Shown piece after piece: positions 51,544 to 62,346 of a DNA stretch of 64,000 nt (its first letter is position 1; each line of letters opens with the position of its first letter). Both the position numbers and the translations under genes were made by a program. Source of the stretch: Aquificota bacterium (GTDB lineage: Bacteria; Aquificota; Aquificia; Aquificales; Aquificaceae); NCBI GenBank assembly GCA_030549905.1, contig JAUQQK010000006.1:39342-103341 (forward strand), written 5' to 3'. The notes under the pieces are model-generated. The model ran no database searches, was not told where the DNA came from, and worked only from the letters and a program-made list of their open reading frames with translations.

Positions 51544-53516
51544 GCAGGGACGAGCTTCTTATAAACACCATAAGGTTTTTGAGTTTAGACCAGGTGGAAA
51601 GGGCAAAGTCAGGACACCCGGGCATGCCCCTTGGTGCCAGCCACATAGCATACCTCATATACGACCGCTTTTTGAGGTTTAACCCCAAGAACCCTAAGTG
51701 GTTTAACAGGGACCGCTTTGTGCTGTCAGCAGGGCATGCCAGCGCCATGCTCTACTCACTTCTTTTCGTGATGGGCTATGAGCTGAGCCTTGAAGACCTA
51801 AAAAGCTTCAGACAGCTGGGAAGCAGGACGCCCGGACATCCAGAGAACTTCTTAACCCCGGGCGTGGAAGCCACCACAGGACCCTTAGGTCAGGGCATAG
51901 GCAATGCAGTGGGCATGGCTCTTGCTGAAAAGTATCTTTCCTCCTACTTCAACAGGGAAGGCTTTCCCATAATAGACCACTACACTTTTGCCTTAGTGAG
52001 CGACGGAGACCTGATGGAAGGAGTTTCCTGCGAGGTCTCTCAGCTGGCAGGACACTTTAGACTTCACAAGCTGGTGGTCATATGGGACAACAACAGGGTA
52101 TCCATAGATGGTCCCACCTCTCTTGCCTGGTCTGAGGACGTACTAAAGAGGTTTGAAGCCTTTGGCTGGTATGTGCAGCATATAGAAGAGGGCTATAACC
52201 TGGAAGAGATAGAGAAGGCTATAAGAAGGGCTTTAGAGCAGAAGGAAAGACCCTCCTTCATATCCGTAAGAACCCACCTTGGCTATGGCTCTCCCCTTCA
52301 GGACGATGCAAAGGTTCATGGGTCTCCCATGGGCAGAGAAAAGGCTCTTGAAACAAAAAGACGCTTTGGCTGGCCAGAGGAGGACTTTTATGTGCCTGAA
52401 GAGGTCTATGCCTACAGGGAAGAGAAGATAAAAAGAGGACAGGAGCTGGAGGAAGAATGGAACAGGCTCTTTAAGGCTTACAGGGAAAAGTATCCAGAAC
52501 TTGGAGAGCTTTTAGAAAGAGCCGTAAAGGGAGACCTGGGTCAGGAATACAGAAAACACATACCCGTCTTCAGCGAGCCGATGGCAACCCGTCAGGCGAG
52601 CGGTAAGGTGCTAAACGCCATAGCTCCGCACATTCCCTTCCTTTTTGGAGGCTCTGCAGACCTCTCTGAATCCAACAACACCTACCTTCACGGCATGGGT
52701 GACTTTCTGGCGGAAAACCCCACAGGAAGAAACATACATTTTGGTGTGAGAGAGCATGCGATGGGCACCATTTTGAACGGCATGGCATACCACGGAGGCA
52801 TAATACCCTACGGCGGCACCTTTTTAGTCTTTTCCGATTATATGAGGCCCTCCATAAGGATAGCCGCCATGGCAGGGCTTCAGGTGGTATATGTCTTTAC
52901 CCATGATTCAATAGGTCTTGGTGAAGACGGACCTACCCACCAGCCTGTGGAACAGCTAAGCTCTCTAAGGCTCATTCCAAACCTGTGGGTAATTCGCCCG
53001 GCGGATGCCAACGAGACCGCTGTAGCCTGGGATATGGCTTTGCAGAGAAAGGAGGGTCCAACAGCTCTCATACTCACAAGGCAGAAGGTAAGCCTCATAG
53101 ACAGGACCAAATATCCCTCTGCAGAGGGCATAAGAAGGGGTGCATATATTCTCTTAGACTCGGATGAGCTTCCTGAGGTTATCCTTATGGCAAGCGGTTC
53201 TGAAGTGGAGCCTACCTTGAGGGCGGGCGAGATGCTTAAAGAAAAAGGTGTAAAGGTAAGGGTAGTCAATATGGCAAGCTTTGAGGTCTTTGAGGCTCAG
53301 GAGGAGGAATACAGAAGGCATGTTTTACCCCCCGAGGTGAGGAAGAGGGTGGCAGTAGAGGCTGGAAGGGGTCTTTGCTGGCACAGGTATGTGGGGCTTG
53401 ATGGTCTTGTAATAAGCCTTGAAACCTTTGGAAAGTCCGCACCCGGAGACAGGCTCATGGAATACTTTGGCTTCAGTGCAGAGAAGATAGCTGAAAAAGT
53501 GCAAGGGCTACTTTAA
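51540..53516 (+). CDS. tkt: Transketolase
   Basis: [48 protein letters not shown]. Confidence 0.97.
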   Translation: MSRDELLINTIRFLSLDQVERAKSGHPGMPLGASHIAYLIYDRFLRFNPKNPKWFNRDRFVLSAGHASAMLYSLLFVMGYELSLEDLKSFRQLGSRTPGHPENFLTPGVEATTGPLGQGIGNAVGMALAEKYLSSYFNREGFPIIDHYTFALVSDGDLMEGVSCEVSQLAGHFRLHKLVVIWDNNRVSIDGPTSLAWSEDVLKRFEAFGWYVQHIEEGYNLEEIEKAIRRALEQKERPSFISVRTHLGYGSPLQDDAKVHGSPMGREKALETKRRFGWPEEDFYVPEEVYAYREEKIKRGQELEEEWNRLFKAYREKYPELGELLERAVKGDLGQEYRKHIPVFSEPMATRQASGKVLNAIAPHIPFLFGGSADLSESNNTYLHGMGDFLAENPTGRNIHFGVREHAMGTILNGMAYHGGIIPYGGTFLVFSDYMRPSIRIAAMAGLQVVYVFTHDSIGLGEDGPTHQPVEQLSSLRLIPNLWVIRPADANETAVAWDMALQRKEGPTALILTRQKVSLIDRTKYPSAEGIRRGAYILLDSDELPEVILMASGSEVEPTLRAGEMLKEKGVKVRVVNMASFEVFEAQEEEYRRHVLPPEVRKRVAVEAGRGLCWHRYVGLDGLVISLETFGKSAPGDRLMEYFGFSAEKIAEKVQGLL

Positions 53517-54680
53517 ATACCTGAGGATGGTCATATCCTTCTGGTCAGCTATAATGTTCATCAAAGCCTCATAGGCTAATCGGTAGCGGGTATATTCCAT
53601 TATGCTCGTGGAGAGGTCCGCATCTTCTATGTCTGACTTTTGCTTGTTTAAACTGTCCTGCAGGCTTTCCTGCATGGGCTGTAGGTCTTTAACATTGGCT
53701 AACACGCTTCCCACCTGAGACCTTCTAAAGGATACTCTGTCAAAGGCTCTCTGAAGGAGCATAAGGTCTGAATCATCAGGATACATACCGCCAAGGAGCT
53801 TATCTCCCATCCTCTTGACCGCCTGAAGCACGTTTGGGTAATAAAAATCTGAAGCACCAGCATCAAAGTCTCCACCGCTCGTGTCCTGCACGCTTATATC
53901 TTTGGAAATATCCACTGGCATAAGCATGAGAGAGTAGCTTCCATCTGGGTTCTGGCTTACTTTTGCATTTACAAGGTTTGAATAGTTAGAGTTTATGAAG
54001 TTCGCAAGGTCATTAAGGGTTTGCGTGGTCGTGTAGTTAACATTCAGGCTCACATTACCCACACTTATGCTCAGTGTTCCAGCTGTGTTGAAGTTAACTC
54101 CTGGGCTTGCAAAGGTTGCCTGAGAGATTGCCACGTTTAAACCAAAGGTTTCTCCGCCCTTTAAGAAGACGGAAACCTGAAGGTTTTCCGTCAGCCATAC
54201 CTTAAAGTCCTCCGGGCTTGCCATGTAGCTTAAGGTATTTTCATCAAAGGGCTTCTGCGTCAGGCTTGCACCGCCAAAGAGGTAGTTGCCTCCCAGCTGG
54301 TCATTAGCCCTGTCAATAAGGGCTTTAAGGTTTGAAGAAAAGTATTCTCCTATTGCTCTTAATTCTTCTTTCTGAAGCACCTGGTTCTTTGCCTGAATGG
54401 TCTTTGCATAAAGCTGGTTCAGAGTATCCACCACCTTCCCGAGGCTTGAATCCATGTAGCTCAGCACCGTATCCGCAAAGAGCCTGTTCTTTGAATACTG
54501 AGAAAGTTGAGCTATCTCCTTTTTCAGGTTCAGCACATGGTAGGTGGAGGGTGGGTCTTCTGATATGTCCTGAAGCCTCCTGCCGGTAGATATCTCAAGT
54601 GTCTTTTCTGACAGGTTCTTTCTGACCCTTGCATCCTGCTGCTGGAATATGGAAAAGAGCAAATTATCTGGCACTTTCAT
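53508..54680 (-). CDS. flgL: Flagellar hook-associated protein FlgL
   Basis: Flagellin-like N-terminus, [27 protein letters not shown]-terminal helix. Confidence 0.88.
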   Translation of the reverse strand: MKVPDNLLFSIFQQQDARVRKNLSEKTLEISTGRRLQDISEDPPSTYHVLNLKKEIAQLSQYSKNRLFADTVLSYMDSSLGKVVDTLNQLYAKTIQAKNQVLQKEELRAIGEYFSSNLKALIDRANDQLGGNYLFGGASLTQKPFDENTLSYMASPEDFKVWLTENLQVSVFLKGGETFGLNVAISQATFASPGVNFNTAGTLSISVGNVSLNVNYTTTQTLNDLANFINSNYSNLVNAKVSQNPDGSYSLMLMPVDISKDISVQDTSGGDFDAGASDFYYPNVLQAVKRMGDKLLGGMYPDDSDLMLLQRAFDRVSFRRSQVGSVLANVKDLQPMQESLQDSLNKQKSDIEDADLSTSIMEYTRYRLAYEALMNIIADQKDMTILRYLK

Positions 54681-54692
54681 GGCACATCACCT

Positions 54693-56264
54693 CTATATCA
54701 TATTAAGGGTTGCCTGAAGCATTTCATCCATCCTGCTGACTACCTGCGCAAGGGCTTCGTAGCTCCTCTGCACCTTCATAAGCTCTATGTATTCGTTGTC
54801 TATGGAAACGCCCTGCATCTCCTGAAGCCTTGCGTTTAAAGACTCAAGCAGGGCACTTTCTATCTCATACTTTTTCTTGAGGTCCTTCTGTCTTCCTGCC
54901 ACCGCATTTACCATATTGTTGTATAGCCCCTTTGCTGTCTCCCACCAGCTCCTTGAAAGGTTTGTAAACTCATCCGCCCTTTCATAGTCAAGGTTCTGCA
55001 CGTATGTATCAGCCATTGGGTTCAGGCTCATGTCTGAAATGTTCGTGCCTGTGAAGAGGGCTTCAGACCTGAAAACAAGATTGTTGCTATCCTGAACCGT
55101 GTAATTGGAGTTTGCGGAGCTTATCAGCATGGTATATGTGCCGTCCGGATTATTTACAAGGCTTGCAGTAAATTCGCCACCCGGAAAGGCTGAGTTTATG
55201 TTGCTTATAAGGTTATTCAGGCTGTCAGTGGAGCTGTAATTTACCGTAATAGGTCCTCCGGCAAAGCCATAAAAGGTTATGCTCCCAGATATTCCAAGAG
55301 GCGCATTAGGGTCGCTAACATGTTTATACCAGTACCAGCTTTGAGTGGTCTGTGCATTAAGGGGTAGCTTTACATCGCTTATAAGCTTTTTTGCAAGCCC
55401 CTCAAGGTCGTTGATGTATCCCTGCAGGTCTGACTGAAAATCCAAAAGACCCTTCACGCTTCCCCCCTCTATGAGAGAAGTTATATCCACCTGCGTTCCG
55501 TCCTTTGACTTCCAGTATATTCTCTTGCTTCCTGCATCATAGCCCAGCTCCCAGCTGTAGCGGTCCTCCACAAGCACAAACCCCTTGCTGGTTTCCACCC
55601 TCACCCTGCCTATCTGGTCTTCCTGCACCCTTATGTTGATATACTGGGAAAGCTCCTTCAGATACTTATCCCTCTCGTCAAGCAGGTTCTTATAATCCTT
55701 TCCCCTTGCGTAGGTTTGGGCGTAGCCCGTAAGTATCTCCTGATTTATCTGAGCTATCTTCCTGCTTAGTGTGTTTATCTGGTCCACGTAGGTTCTCATG
55801 TCATAGTCAGTGCCCGCCATAAGCCTGTCAAAGTCTACCCTCCTGTCCTTAAGGTAAGCTATCAGGCTCTTCCCGGCGTTTAACAGCTCACTTCTTGCCC
55901 CTTCGTTGGTTGGGTCCTTCATAAGGTCCTGATAAGCCTGGAAGAAGCTGTTTATGTATTCACTGCCACCAAGGCCCTGTGTAAATTCCTGAAACAGACT
56001 TTCCACCGCAGAGCCGTTTTTTATGGCAGTGTCAAGGGCTGAAACGGTGGATTGTTTGGTATTCCTCAGAGACATGTAATAAAAGTTCTGATACCTGCTT
56101 ATATCCTCAAGGGTAATACCAACAGGTGCAAAGCTTTTTATTACAGGCTCTTCCTGAGCATAGTCCGGGTTGTTGGCGTTCAGTATGTTCCTGTTCCTTA
56201 TGTCCGCTGACTTCCTGAAAAGCTCAAGCCCCTGAGCTACTATACCAAAGGTAGCACCAAACAT
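54693..56264 (-). CDS. flgK: Flagellar hook-associated protein FlgK
   Basis: N-terminal rod-like motif, GVSIDNEYIELMKVQRSYEALAQVVSRMDEMLQATLNMI. Confidence 0.9.
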   Translation of the reverse strand: MFGATFGIVAQGLELFRKSADIRNRNILNANNPDYAQEEPVIKSFAPVGITLEDISRYQNFYYMSLRNTKQSTVSALDTAIKNGSAVESLFQEFTQGLGGSEYINSFFQAYQDLMKDPTNEGARSELLNAGKSLIAYLKDRRVDFDRLMAGTDYDMRTYVDQINTLSRKIAQINQEILTGYAQTYARGKDYKNLLDERDKYLKELSQYINIRVQEDQIGRVRVETSKGFVLVEDRYSWELGYDAGSKRIYWKSKDGTQVDITSLIEGGSVKGLLDFQSDLQGYINDLEGLAKKLISDVKLPLNAQTTQSWYWYKHVSDPNAPLGISGSITFYGFAGGPITVNYSSTDSLNNLISNINSAFPGGEFTASLVNNPDGTYTMLISSANSNYTVQDSNNLVFRSEALFTGTNISDMSLNPMADTYVQNLDYERADEFTNLSRSWWETAKGLYNNMVNAVAGRQKDLKKKYEIESALLESLNARLQEMQGVSIDNEYIELMKVQRSYEALAQVVSRMDEMLQATLNMI

Positions 56265-56306
56265 GCAAACCTCCCTGTTTATATGATCGTCAAAATTATA
56301 AAACCT

Positions 56307-57245
56307 TTAAGCCCCCAGGTTAGGATAAATCAACTCCTCCACCTTATCATCGTAAGCCTTCCCTATAAGTTCATTGGCTCCTTCAAAACCCTCCGCATGC
56401 ACCACTATGCCGTCTTTGATAACCAGACCTGCTCCACCCCTCAATAGCCTCACATAAACTCCTTCCCTAATCTTTATGAACTTATGCCTCCTGCCCGTAT
56501 CTTCCATAAGCGTGTCTTCTGAAGTCATCTCCAGCCTCAGTTTTTCCGCATATTCAAGGGCAGGCTCTGGAGCCTCGTGGGAAACCTCAAGCTCAAAGTC
56601 CTTTGAAAACTCTTCCAGTAGCATACTGGCTACCTCTTCAAAACTAAGATTCTTGCCAAGCTCCCTCTTTAACCAGGAGAGGTTTTCCTGCAGGCTTTCC
56701 CTGAGCAGATGTCTTAAGCCCTCCGGAGCTGCAAAGAGCTCAGCCATAAGCTCTGGACTGAAATCCACAAGCACATTACCCACGAAGACAAAGTATTTAC
56801 CAATATCCCCCGCACCCTGACCGCTTATCTTCCTTTGACTTTTTTTGACCACAAGGTCATTGATGGGTCTATACACCACCTCCACGCCAAGCCTTCCGTA
56901 AGCCCTTATAACAGGCTCTGAAAGTTTCCTGTAAGCATCCTCCACCTTGAAGGGCACCAGTCTTTTTGGAAGTATAAACTGATAAAAAACCTGACCCGGA
57001 GCGAGCAAAACCGCACCGCCCCCTATTTGCCTCCTTATAATTCCTATACCCAAGCTTTTGCATTTTTGCACATCAATGAGCTGTGGTGCGTAGTCAAAAT
57101 AACCAAGGCTCAGGTAGGTATCCTCAGGCTCACACAGCACAAGCCCCTCATAGCCAAGCTCTGCCATCGCATGAAAAAGCGTGGTGGAAAGCATGCGTGG
57201 AAGTCTTCCAAGTATGTAAGCTCGCATGATAAGATAATAAGCCAT
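56307..57245 (-). CDS. Lipoate:protein ligase with fused LplA/LplB-like domains (sLpl(AB)-like)
   Basis: RRQIGGGAVLLAPGQVFYQF, NDLVVKKSQRKISGQGAGDIGKYFVFVGNVLVDF; C-terminal LplB-like extension. Confidence 0.8.
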   Translation of the reverse strand: MAYYLIMRAYILGRLPRMLSTTLFHAMAELGYEGLVLCEPEDTYLSLGYFDYAPQLIDVQKCKSLGIGIIRRQIGGGAVLLAPGQVFYQFILPKRLVPFKVEDAYRKLSEPVIRAYGRLGVEVVYRPINDLVVKKSQRKISGQGAGDIGKYFVFVGNVLVDFSPELMAELFAAPEGLRHLLRESLQENLSWLKRELGKNLSFEEVASMLLEEFSKDFELEVSHEAPEPALEYAEKLRLEMTSEDTLMEDTGRRHKFIKIREGVYVRLLRGGAGLVIKDGIVVHAEGFEGANELIGKAYDDKVEELIYPNLGA

Positions 57246-58137
57246 GAAGGAGCTTATTGAAAAGGCAAAGGTGCTTCAGTCAGCCCTTCCCTATATAAGG
57301 GAGTTTTATGGGAAAACCTTTGTTATCAAATACGGTGGATCCGCCATGACGCAGGAATTCCTCAGAGAGTCCTTTGCCAAAGATGTGGTGCTTTTGAGGT
57401 ATGTTGGCATCAGGACAGTGGTGGTGCATGGCGGAGGACCTCAGATAAGCCAGACCCTTGAAAAGCTTGGTATAAAGCCGGTCTTTGTGGGTGGTATGAG
57501 GAAGACGGACGAGGAAACCATGCATGTGGTGGAGATGGTGCTTTCTGGCGACATAAACAAGGACATAGTAGCTCTTATAAACACTCACAGCGGACAGAAC
57601 ATATATGCGGTGGGGCTTTCTGGAAGGGACGGACAGCTTATAAGGGCAAAGAAGATAGACAAGGAAGCTTATTTCAGAGAACTTGGGCTTGAAGTGCCAG
57701 AAGAGGACATAGGATATGTGGGTGATGTGGTGGATGTGAACACAGACCTGCTCAATACCTTGCTTGATAAGGGCTACATACCGGTGATTGCTCCCGTCGG
57801 GGTGGGGGAGCGTGGAGAAGCCTACAACATAAATGCGGATATAGCCGCCTCAGAGATAGCAAAAGCCTTAAGGGCTGAAAAGCTCATATTTTTGACGGAT
57901 ACAGAAGGCATAAAGGACAGGGAAGGAAGGCTCCTGTCAAGCCTTTCCAAATCTGAAGCCCTAAGGCTGACCCTTGAGGGCGTTATAAAGGGGGGTATGC
58001 TTCCAAAGGTCAAAAGCGCCATAAGGGCTCTTGAAGGAGGTGTAAAAAAGGTGCATATAATAGACGGCAGAGTTCCCCACTCTATACTTCTTGAAGTTTT
58101 CACAGAAGAGGGCATAGGGACAGAAATATTGCTATAA
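57244..58137 (+). CDS. argB: Acetylglutamate kinase
   Basis: FVIKYGGSAMT, VVVHGGGPQIS, GGMLPKVKSAIRALEGGVKKVHIIDGR. Confidence 0.97.
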   Translation: MKELIEKAKVLQSALPYIREFYGKTFVIKYGGSAMTQEFLRESFAKDVVLLRYVGIRTVVVHGGGPQISQTLEKLGIKPVFVGGMRKTDEETMHVVEMVLSGDINKDIVALINTHSGQNIYAVGLSGRDGQLIRAKKIDKEAYFRELGLEVPEEDIGYVGDVVDVNTDLLNTLLDKGYIPVIAPVGVGERGEAYNINADIAASEIAKALRAEKLIFLTDTEGIKDREGRLLSSLSKSEALRLTLEGVIKGGMLPKVKSAIRALEGGVKKVHIIDGRVPHSILLEVFTEEGIGTEILL

Positions 58138-58235
58138 GCATATTAGAACATTTGCATTTTTTATAAAGCTATAAGAAAGTCTAATTGAAAAGGCTTGAGC
58201 CATAATGTTATGCTCTATATCAATAATTCAGGGAG

Positions 58236-58730
58236 GTGATAAGCATGAAGAAGCTGGCTCTTACTTTGTTTATAACAGGCGGAGTTGCCTTCTCCGCACC
58301 CGTTTTTATGGGTGGTGAGTATGCAAAAGCCCTGTGCGACGCCTGGAATAAAACCCCTCAGCTTAGCGAACAGCTTGGAAAAAGCGAAAGCTGGACCGCA
58401 GTGCCAGAGAGGAAGCTATTCCTATACAGGGAAGACTGCGGTGACGCAAAACAGATACAGCTAACCATAAAAAACGAGGGTGGTAAGGCTCTGTGTGTGT
58501 ACGGTGGTCCTGCAAAGGACAAAAGGGGTAAGGATGACTTTTTGATGTATGCGGAGACGAAAAGGTGGCTTGAGATGGGCAAAAAGGAGTATGGTCCCAT
58601 GAAGGCTATGATGCTTGGAAGGCTAAAGTTTGAAGGACCCAGGGGCGTTGCCATGAAAAACATGGGACCCTTTGAAGCCTTCCTTGACATAATAGATAAC
58701 CCACCCCATGATGCCAGCAAATGTCCTTAA
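58236..58730 (+). CDS. Exported SCP2 sterol-binding-like protein
   Basis: Signal peptide (KKLALTLFITGGVAFSAP), then C-terminal RLKFEGPRGVAMKNMGPFEAFLDII SCP2-like pattern. Confidence 0.55.
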   Translation: MISMKKLALTLFITGGVAFSAPVFMGGEYAKALCDAWNKTPQLSEQLGKSESWTAVPERKLFLYREDCGDAKQIQLTIKNEGGKALCVYGGPAKDKRGKDDFLMYAETKRWLEMGKKEYGPMKAMMLGRLKFEGPRGVAMKNMGPFEAFLDIIDNPPHDASKCP

Positions 58731-58765
58731 AAGAGCGGGAGTGAGGGTTTAGGGGAAGGGAGGGG

Positions 58766-59491
58766 CTAAAGAAATACCTTCTCTAAGGTAAGTCCGTGAG
58801 CTTTTGCTGTAAAGGGGCAGCTCTTCTTTCCTTGAAGAAATTCCTTTATATCTTCTTCCTTGAGCCTGCCTAAGCCCACATACACAAGACAGCCCACCAT
58901 ACGCCTTACCATGTACCTTAAAAAATTTCTTGCCCTCACACTGAAAAGTATAAGGTCTCCTTCTTTTCTAATGGAGACCTCCTCAATCTTTATTACCGTA
59001 ATCCTCTCCTCTTCCAGTTTGGCAAAGCCAGAAAAGTCATGCTCGCCTGAAAAGAGCCTGCAAGCACTTTCCATGGCTGGAAAGTCAAGCCTGTAGGGAA
59101 TTCTCCAGCAGAAAGGCTCAAGGAAGGGGTCCCTTGCATGGGTGTTAAGGATGCGGTATGTGTAAAGCTTTCCCTTCACCGAATACCTGGCGTTAAAACC
59201 CTCCTGTATCCAGACCCTTTTTATACCCATATCTTTGGGCAGCAGGGAGTTCAGAGCCTTAAGAAGCACGTCAGGCTGAAAGTCTTTATAACCTTTGAAG
59301 TTTGCCACATATTCTTTTGCATGCACTCCCGCATCTGTCCTGCAACAGCCCGTTATCTTAACCTCATGCCCGAAGAGCTTTTCTAAGGATTCTTTTAATA
59401 CCCCCTGCACGGTCCTCAAGCCCGGTTGAATTTGCCAGCCATGAAAGTCCGTGCCTACGAAGGAAAGAAAAAGCACATAGTTAGGCATCAT
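58766..59491 (-). CDS. truA: tRNA pseudouridine synthase A
   Basis: [39 protein letters not shown]. Confidence 0.95.
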   Translation of the reverse strand: MMPNYVLFLSFVGTDFHGWQIQPGLRTVQGVLKESLEKLFGHEVKITGCCRTDAGVHAKEYVANFKGYKDFQPDVLLKALNSLLPKDMGIKRVWIQEGFNARYSVKGKLYTYRILNTHARDPFLEPFCWRIPYRLDFPAMESACRLFSGEHDFSGFAKLEEERITVIKIEEVSIRKEGDLILFSVRARNFLRYMVRRMVGCLVYVGLGRLKEEDIKEFLQGKKSCPFTAKAHGLTLEKVFL

Positions 59492-59940
59492 AAATATCTT
59501 AAAACTTTGAGAAGGCTATCCTCCTTCTCTTTGAACCTTTTCTCTTCCTCCTCTCCCAGCTCATGGTCGTAGCCTAAAAGATGCACAAAGCCATGCAATA
59601 AAAGCCTTTCTACTTCCTCCTCAAAGGTATGCCCCAGCTCCTCCGCCTGCCTTTTTGCCGTATCTACAGAGATTACTATCTCACCCAGTATGTAGGTATT
59701 TCCTACAGACTCTCTGATGGGGAAGGAAAGCACATCGGTAGCCTTATCCTTGTTCCTGTATGCTTTATTTAGCTCTCTTATGGTTTCGTCGCCGGTCAGA
59801 TACAGGCTTAGCTCCGTATCCTTAAAGCCTTCAGCCTCAAGAAGTCTAAGAAGAAGATTTTTCAGCCTTCTTACGCTTAGCTTTGATTTCTCCCTTCTTA
59901 TCAGTATCCTGTTCCTGACTTGCCCTTTCATACTCTTCAT
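59488..59940 (-). CDS. ybeY: Endoribonuclease YbeY
   Basis: [34 protein letters not shown]. Confidence 0.94.
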   Translation of the reverse strand: MKSMKGQVRNRILIRREKSKLSVRRLKNLLLRLLEAEGFKDTELSLYLTGDETIRELNKAYRNKDKATDVLSFPIRESVGNTYILGEIVISVDTAKRQAEELGHTFEEEVERLLLHGFVHLLGYDHELGEEEEKRFKEKEDSLLKVLRYL

Positions 59941-60892
59941 AGGCTTTTATTATCCTTGCCACAATGGGGTGTCTGACCACATCCTCCTCCTTGAACCATA
60001 CAAAGCTTATACCTTCTATACCCTGCAGGACCCTTATGGCTTCCACAAGACCCGACTGCTCCCTCTTTGGCAGGTCTATCTGCGTTATGTCGCCCGTTAT
60101 AACCACCTTTGAACCAAAGCCTATACGAGTTAAAAACATCTTCATCTGCTCTTTCGTAGAGTTTTGAGCCTCGTCAAGGATTATAAAGGAGTCGTTTAAT
60201 GTTCTACCCCTCATGAAGGCAAGGGGTGCAATCTCTATTATGTTCCTCTCAAGCATATAAACTGCCTTGTCGTAATCCACCATGTCGTAAAGAGCATCGT
60301 AGAGGGGTCTCAGGTATGGGTCCACCTTCTCCGCTATGCCACCCGGCAGGAAGCCCAGCTTTTCCCCTGCCTCCACCGCAGGTCTTGTAAGAATTATCTT
60401 ATTTACCCTGTTTGTCTTGAGGTATGAGAGTGCCATTGCCATGGCAAGGTATGTTTTGCCAGTTCCCGCAGGACCTATGCCAAAGGTTATATCGCTGTTC
60501 CTTATGGCATCTACGTATATAGCCTGTGTGTGTGTTTTTGGCACTATTGCCTTTTTCCTGTGGGTTATTAATATTACCTCTTCCTTTCCCTCTTCTTTAA
60601 AGCCTGTCTGGGTTTTTGACTGAAGAAAGTTCTTAGCCCTCTCTCTCACCTCCTGAGCGGTAAGGGTTGTATGCCTTAACTCTCTTATGGTCTCCCTCAA
60701 AAACTCTGTCAGAAGCCTTACCTTATCCTCTTCGCCCCTTATGAGAATTTCCGTTCCACGGGCGGATATTTTCACATCAAAGAGCTGGGAAAAGTATTTG
60801 AGGTTCTCGTCGCCCCTTCCCACGATGGCATAAAACTTTTCATCAAAACTTCCTAAATCCAGCCTTTCTTCAAGCCTTTCTGTCATTTTCAT
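59846..60892 (-). CDS. PhoH-family ATPase
   Basis: [61 protein letters not shown]. Confidence 0.95.
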   Translation of the reverse strand: MKMTERLEERLDLGSFDEKFYAIVGRGDENLKYFSQLFDVKISARGTEILIRGEEDKVRLLTEFLRETIRELRHTTLTAQEVRERAKNFLQSKTQTGFKEEGKEEVILITHRKKAIVPKTHTQAIYVDAIRNSDITFGIGPAGTGKTYLAMAMALSYLKTNRVNKIILTRPAVEAGEKLGFLPGGIAEKVDPYLRPLYDALYDMVDYDKAVYMLERNIIEIAPLAFMRGRTLNDSFIILDEAQNSTKEQMKMFLTRIGFGSKVVITGDITQIDLPKREQSGLVEAIRVLQGIEGISFVWFKEEDVVRHPIVARIIKAYEEYERASQEQDTDKKGEIKAKRKKAEKSSS

Positions 60893-60954
60893 AAATTTAA
60901 CTGCTCACTTTAAATATAGCCCGCTGGATTACTATTTGCAAGGGGGAGTTGCTC

Positions 60955-60982
60955 TTGACAGCCTTTTGAAACTGCATATTAT
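60955..60982 (+). promoter_or_regulatory. sigma70-type promoter (TTGACA-16-TATTAT) for htpX 5' UTR
   Basis: TTGACA 60955-60960, TATTAT 60977-60982; predicted TSS close to 60989. Confidence 0.75.
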
Positions 60983-60988
60983 TAAACA

Positions 60989-61079
60989 GGCACGGGTAAA
61001 ACCGCCCGCTGGGGTCGCCCGTGCTAAGAAAGGCGGTATAGAAATACCCCAGCCCGGGCAAGAGAAAGCCCGGCATCGG
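60989..61079 (+). ncRNA. Structured 5' UTR RNA with three crossing helices (ABCABC) plus hairpin, upstream of htpX
   Basis: GCACGGG 60990-60996/CCCGTGC 61018-61024; ACCGCC 61001-61006/GGCGGT 61032-61037; GCTGGGGT 61008-61015/ACCCCAGC 61046-61053; CCGGGC 61054-61059/GCCCGG 61068-61073. Confidence 0.6.
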
Positions 61080-61087
61080 AGAAAAGC

Positions 61088-61957
61088 ATGGGTTATGCCA
61101 TAAGGAGCGTTATATTGCTGGGTCTTCTTACAGGACTCTTTCTCTTTGTGGGAAATCTCATAGGTGGTAAAACGGGTATGACCATAGCCCTTATCTTGGC
61201 TGGTATTATGAACTTTATAGCCTACTGGTTCTCTGACAGGATAGTGCTTGCCATGTATGGTGCAAGGGAAATACCCTATGAAGAGGCTCCATGGCTCCAC
61301 AGAATAGTGGAGGAGCTGGCTCAAAGGGCGGGCATTCCAAAGCCAAGGATATATCTTGTGCCTATGGAACAGCCAAATGCCTTTGCCACCGGTAGGGGTC
61401 CCTCTAATGGTGCGGTAGCAGTAACCGCCGGCATATTACATCTACTTAACGAGCGTGAGCTAAGAGGAGTGCTTGCTCATGAGATAGGGCATATAAAGAA
61501 CAGAGATGTTTTGGTGGCTACCATGGCTGCCACCATAGCAGGCGCCATATCTTACCTTGTGAATATGCTCCAGTGGTCCCTTCTTCTGGGACACTCAAGG
61601 GATGAGGAGAATAACAATCCCCTTTCCCTCATTGCCAGCATAGCTATGATAATCATAACGCCCATAATAGCCACCATAATACAGATGGCCATATCCCGCT
61701 CAAGGGAGTATATGGCGGACGAGACTGGTGCCATAATCTCCGGAGACCCATTGGCTCTGGCAAGTGCCTTGGAAAAGATACATAACTATGTTTATCAGAT
61801 ACCGGCTGAAGTCAATCAAGGCACCGCTCACCTTTTCATAGAAAACCCCCTGTCCGGTCAGGGCATATGGGAGCTTTTCTCCACCCACCCGTCTACCGAA
61901 AAGAGGATAGAAAGGCTCAAAGAACTGGCAAGAAAGATGGGTGTTTATGCCTACTGA
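61088..61957 (+). CDS. htpX: Membrane zinc metalloprotease HtpX
   Basis: HEIGHIKNRD, QPNAFATGRGPSNGAVAVTAGIL, SREYMADE. Confidence 0.95.
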   Translation: MGYAIRSVILLGLLTGLFLFVGNLIGGKTGMTIALILAGIMNFIAYWFSDRIVLAMYGAREIPYEEAPWLHRIVEELAQRAGIPKPRIYLVPMEQPNAFATGRGPSNGAVAVTAGILHLLNERELRGVLAHEIGHIKNRDVLVATMAATIAGAISYLVNMLQWSLLLGHSRDEENNNPLSLIASIAMIIITPIIATIIQMAISRSREYMADETGAIISGDPLALASALEKIHNYVYQIPAEVNQGTAHLFIENPLSGQGIWELFSTHPSTEKRIERLKELARKMGVYAY

Positions 61958-62346
61958 CGGTCAAGCACATGCCCTTCTGGCACCACGCAGAGGAATTCCC
62001 CCTCTGCGGTCTTTTCATCTCCCCTCTTTACCTCCACATGAACCCACCTCTTTTTGCCCTCAGACCTTACAAGCCTTCCCTCCGCCATAAGCTCATCGCC
62101 CACCACCACGGGCTTTAAAAACCTGATGTTTGCCTGAGCCAGAACCACCGTAGGCTCATTGACCGTGGCCATGGCACAGAAGTCCGCAAGAGAGAAGATA
62201 AAGCCACCATGCACAAGCCCCCTCTCATCGGCAGCCATACGCTGGTCCGTTTTCAACCTCAGCCTTGCGTAGCCTTCAGAAAGCTCCAAAACCTCACCGC
62301 TCAGGCTTGTGTCAATCCTTAAGTGCGTTCTTAACTGCATGGACAA
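61951..62346 (-). CDS. PaaI-like hotdog thioesterase
   Basis: DERGLVHGGFIFSLADFCAMATVNEPTVVL. Confidence 0.8.
   Translation of the reverse strand: MSMQLRTHLRIDTSLSGEVLELSEGYARLRLKTDQRMAADERGLVHGGFIFSLADFCAMATVNEPTVVLAQANIRFLKPVVVGDELMAEGRLVRSEGKKRWVHVEVKRGDEKTAEGEFLCVVPEGHVLDRQ

Noticed and set aside
60989-61079. Known c-di-GMP, SAM, fluoride or HDV-like RNA
   Set aside because: The conserved cores I can recall for these classes are absent and helix order does not match; left as unclassified.
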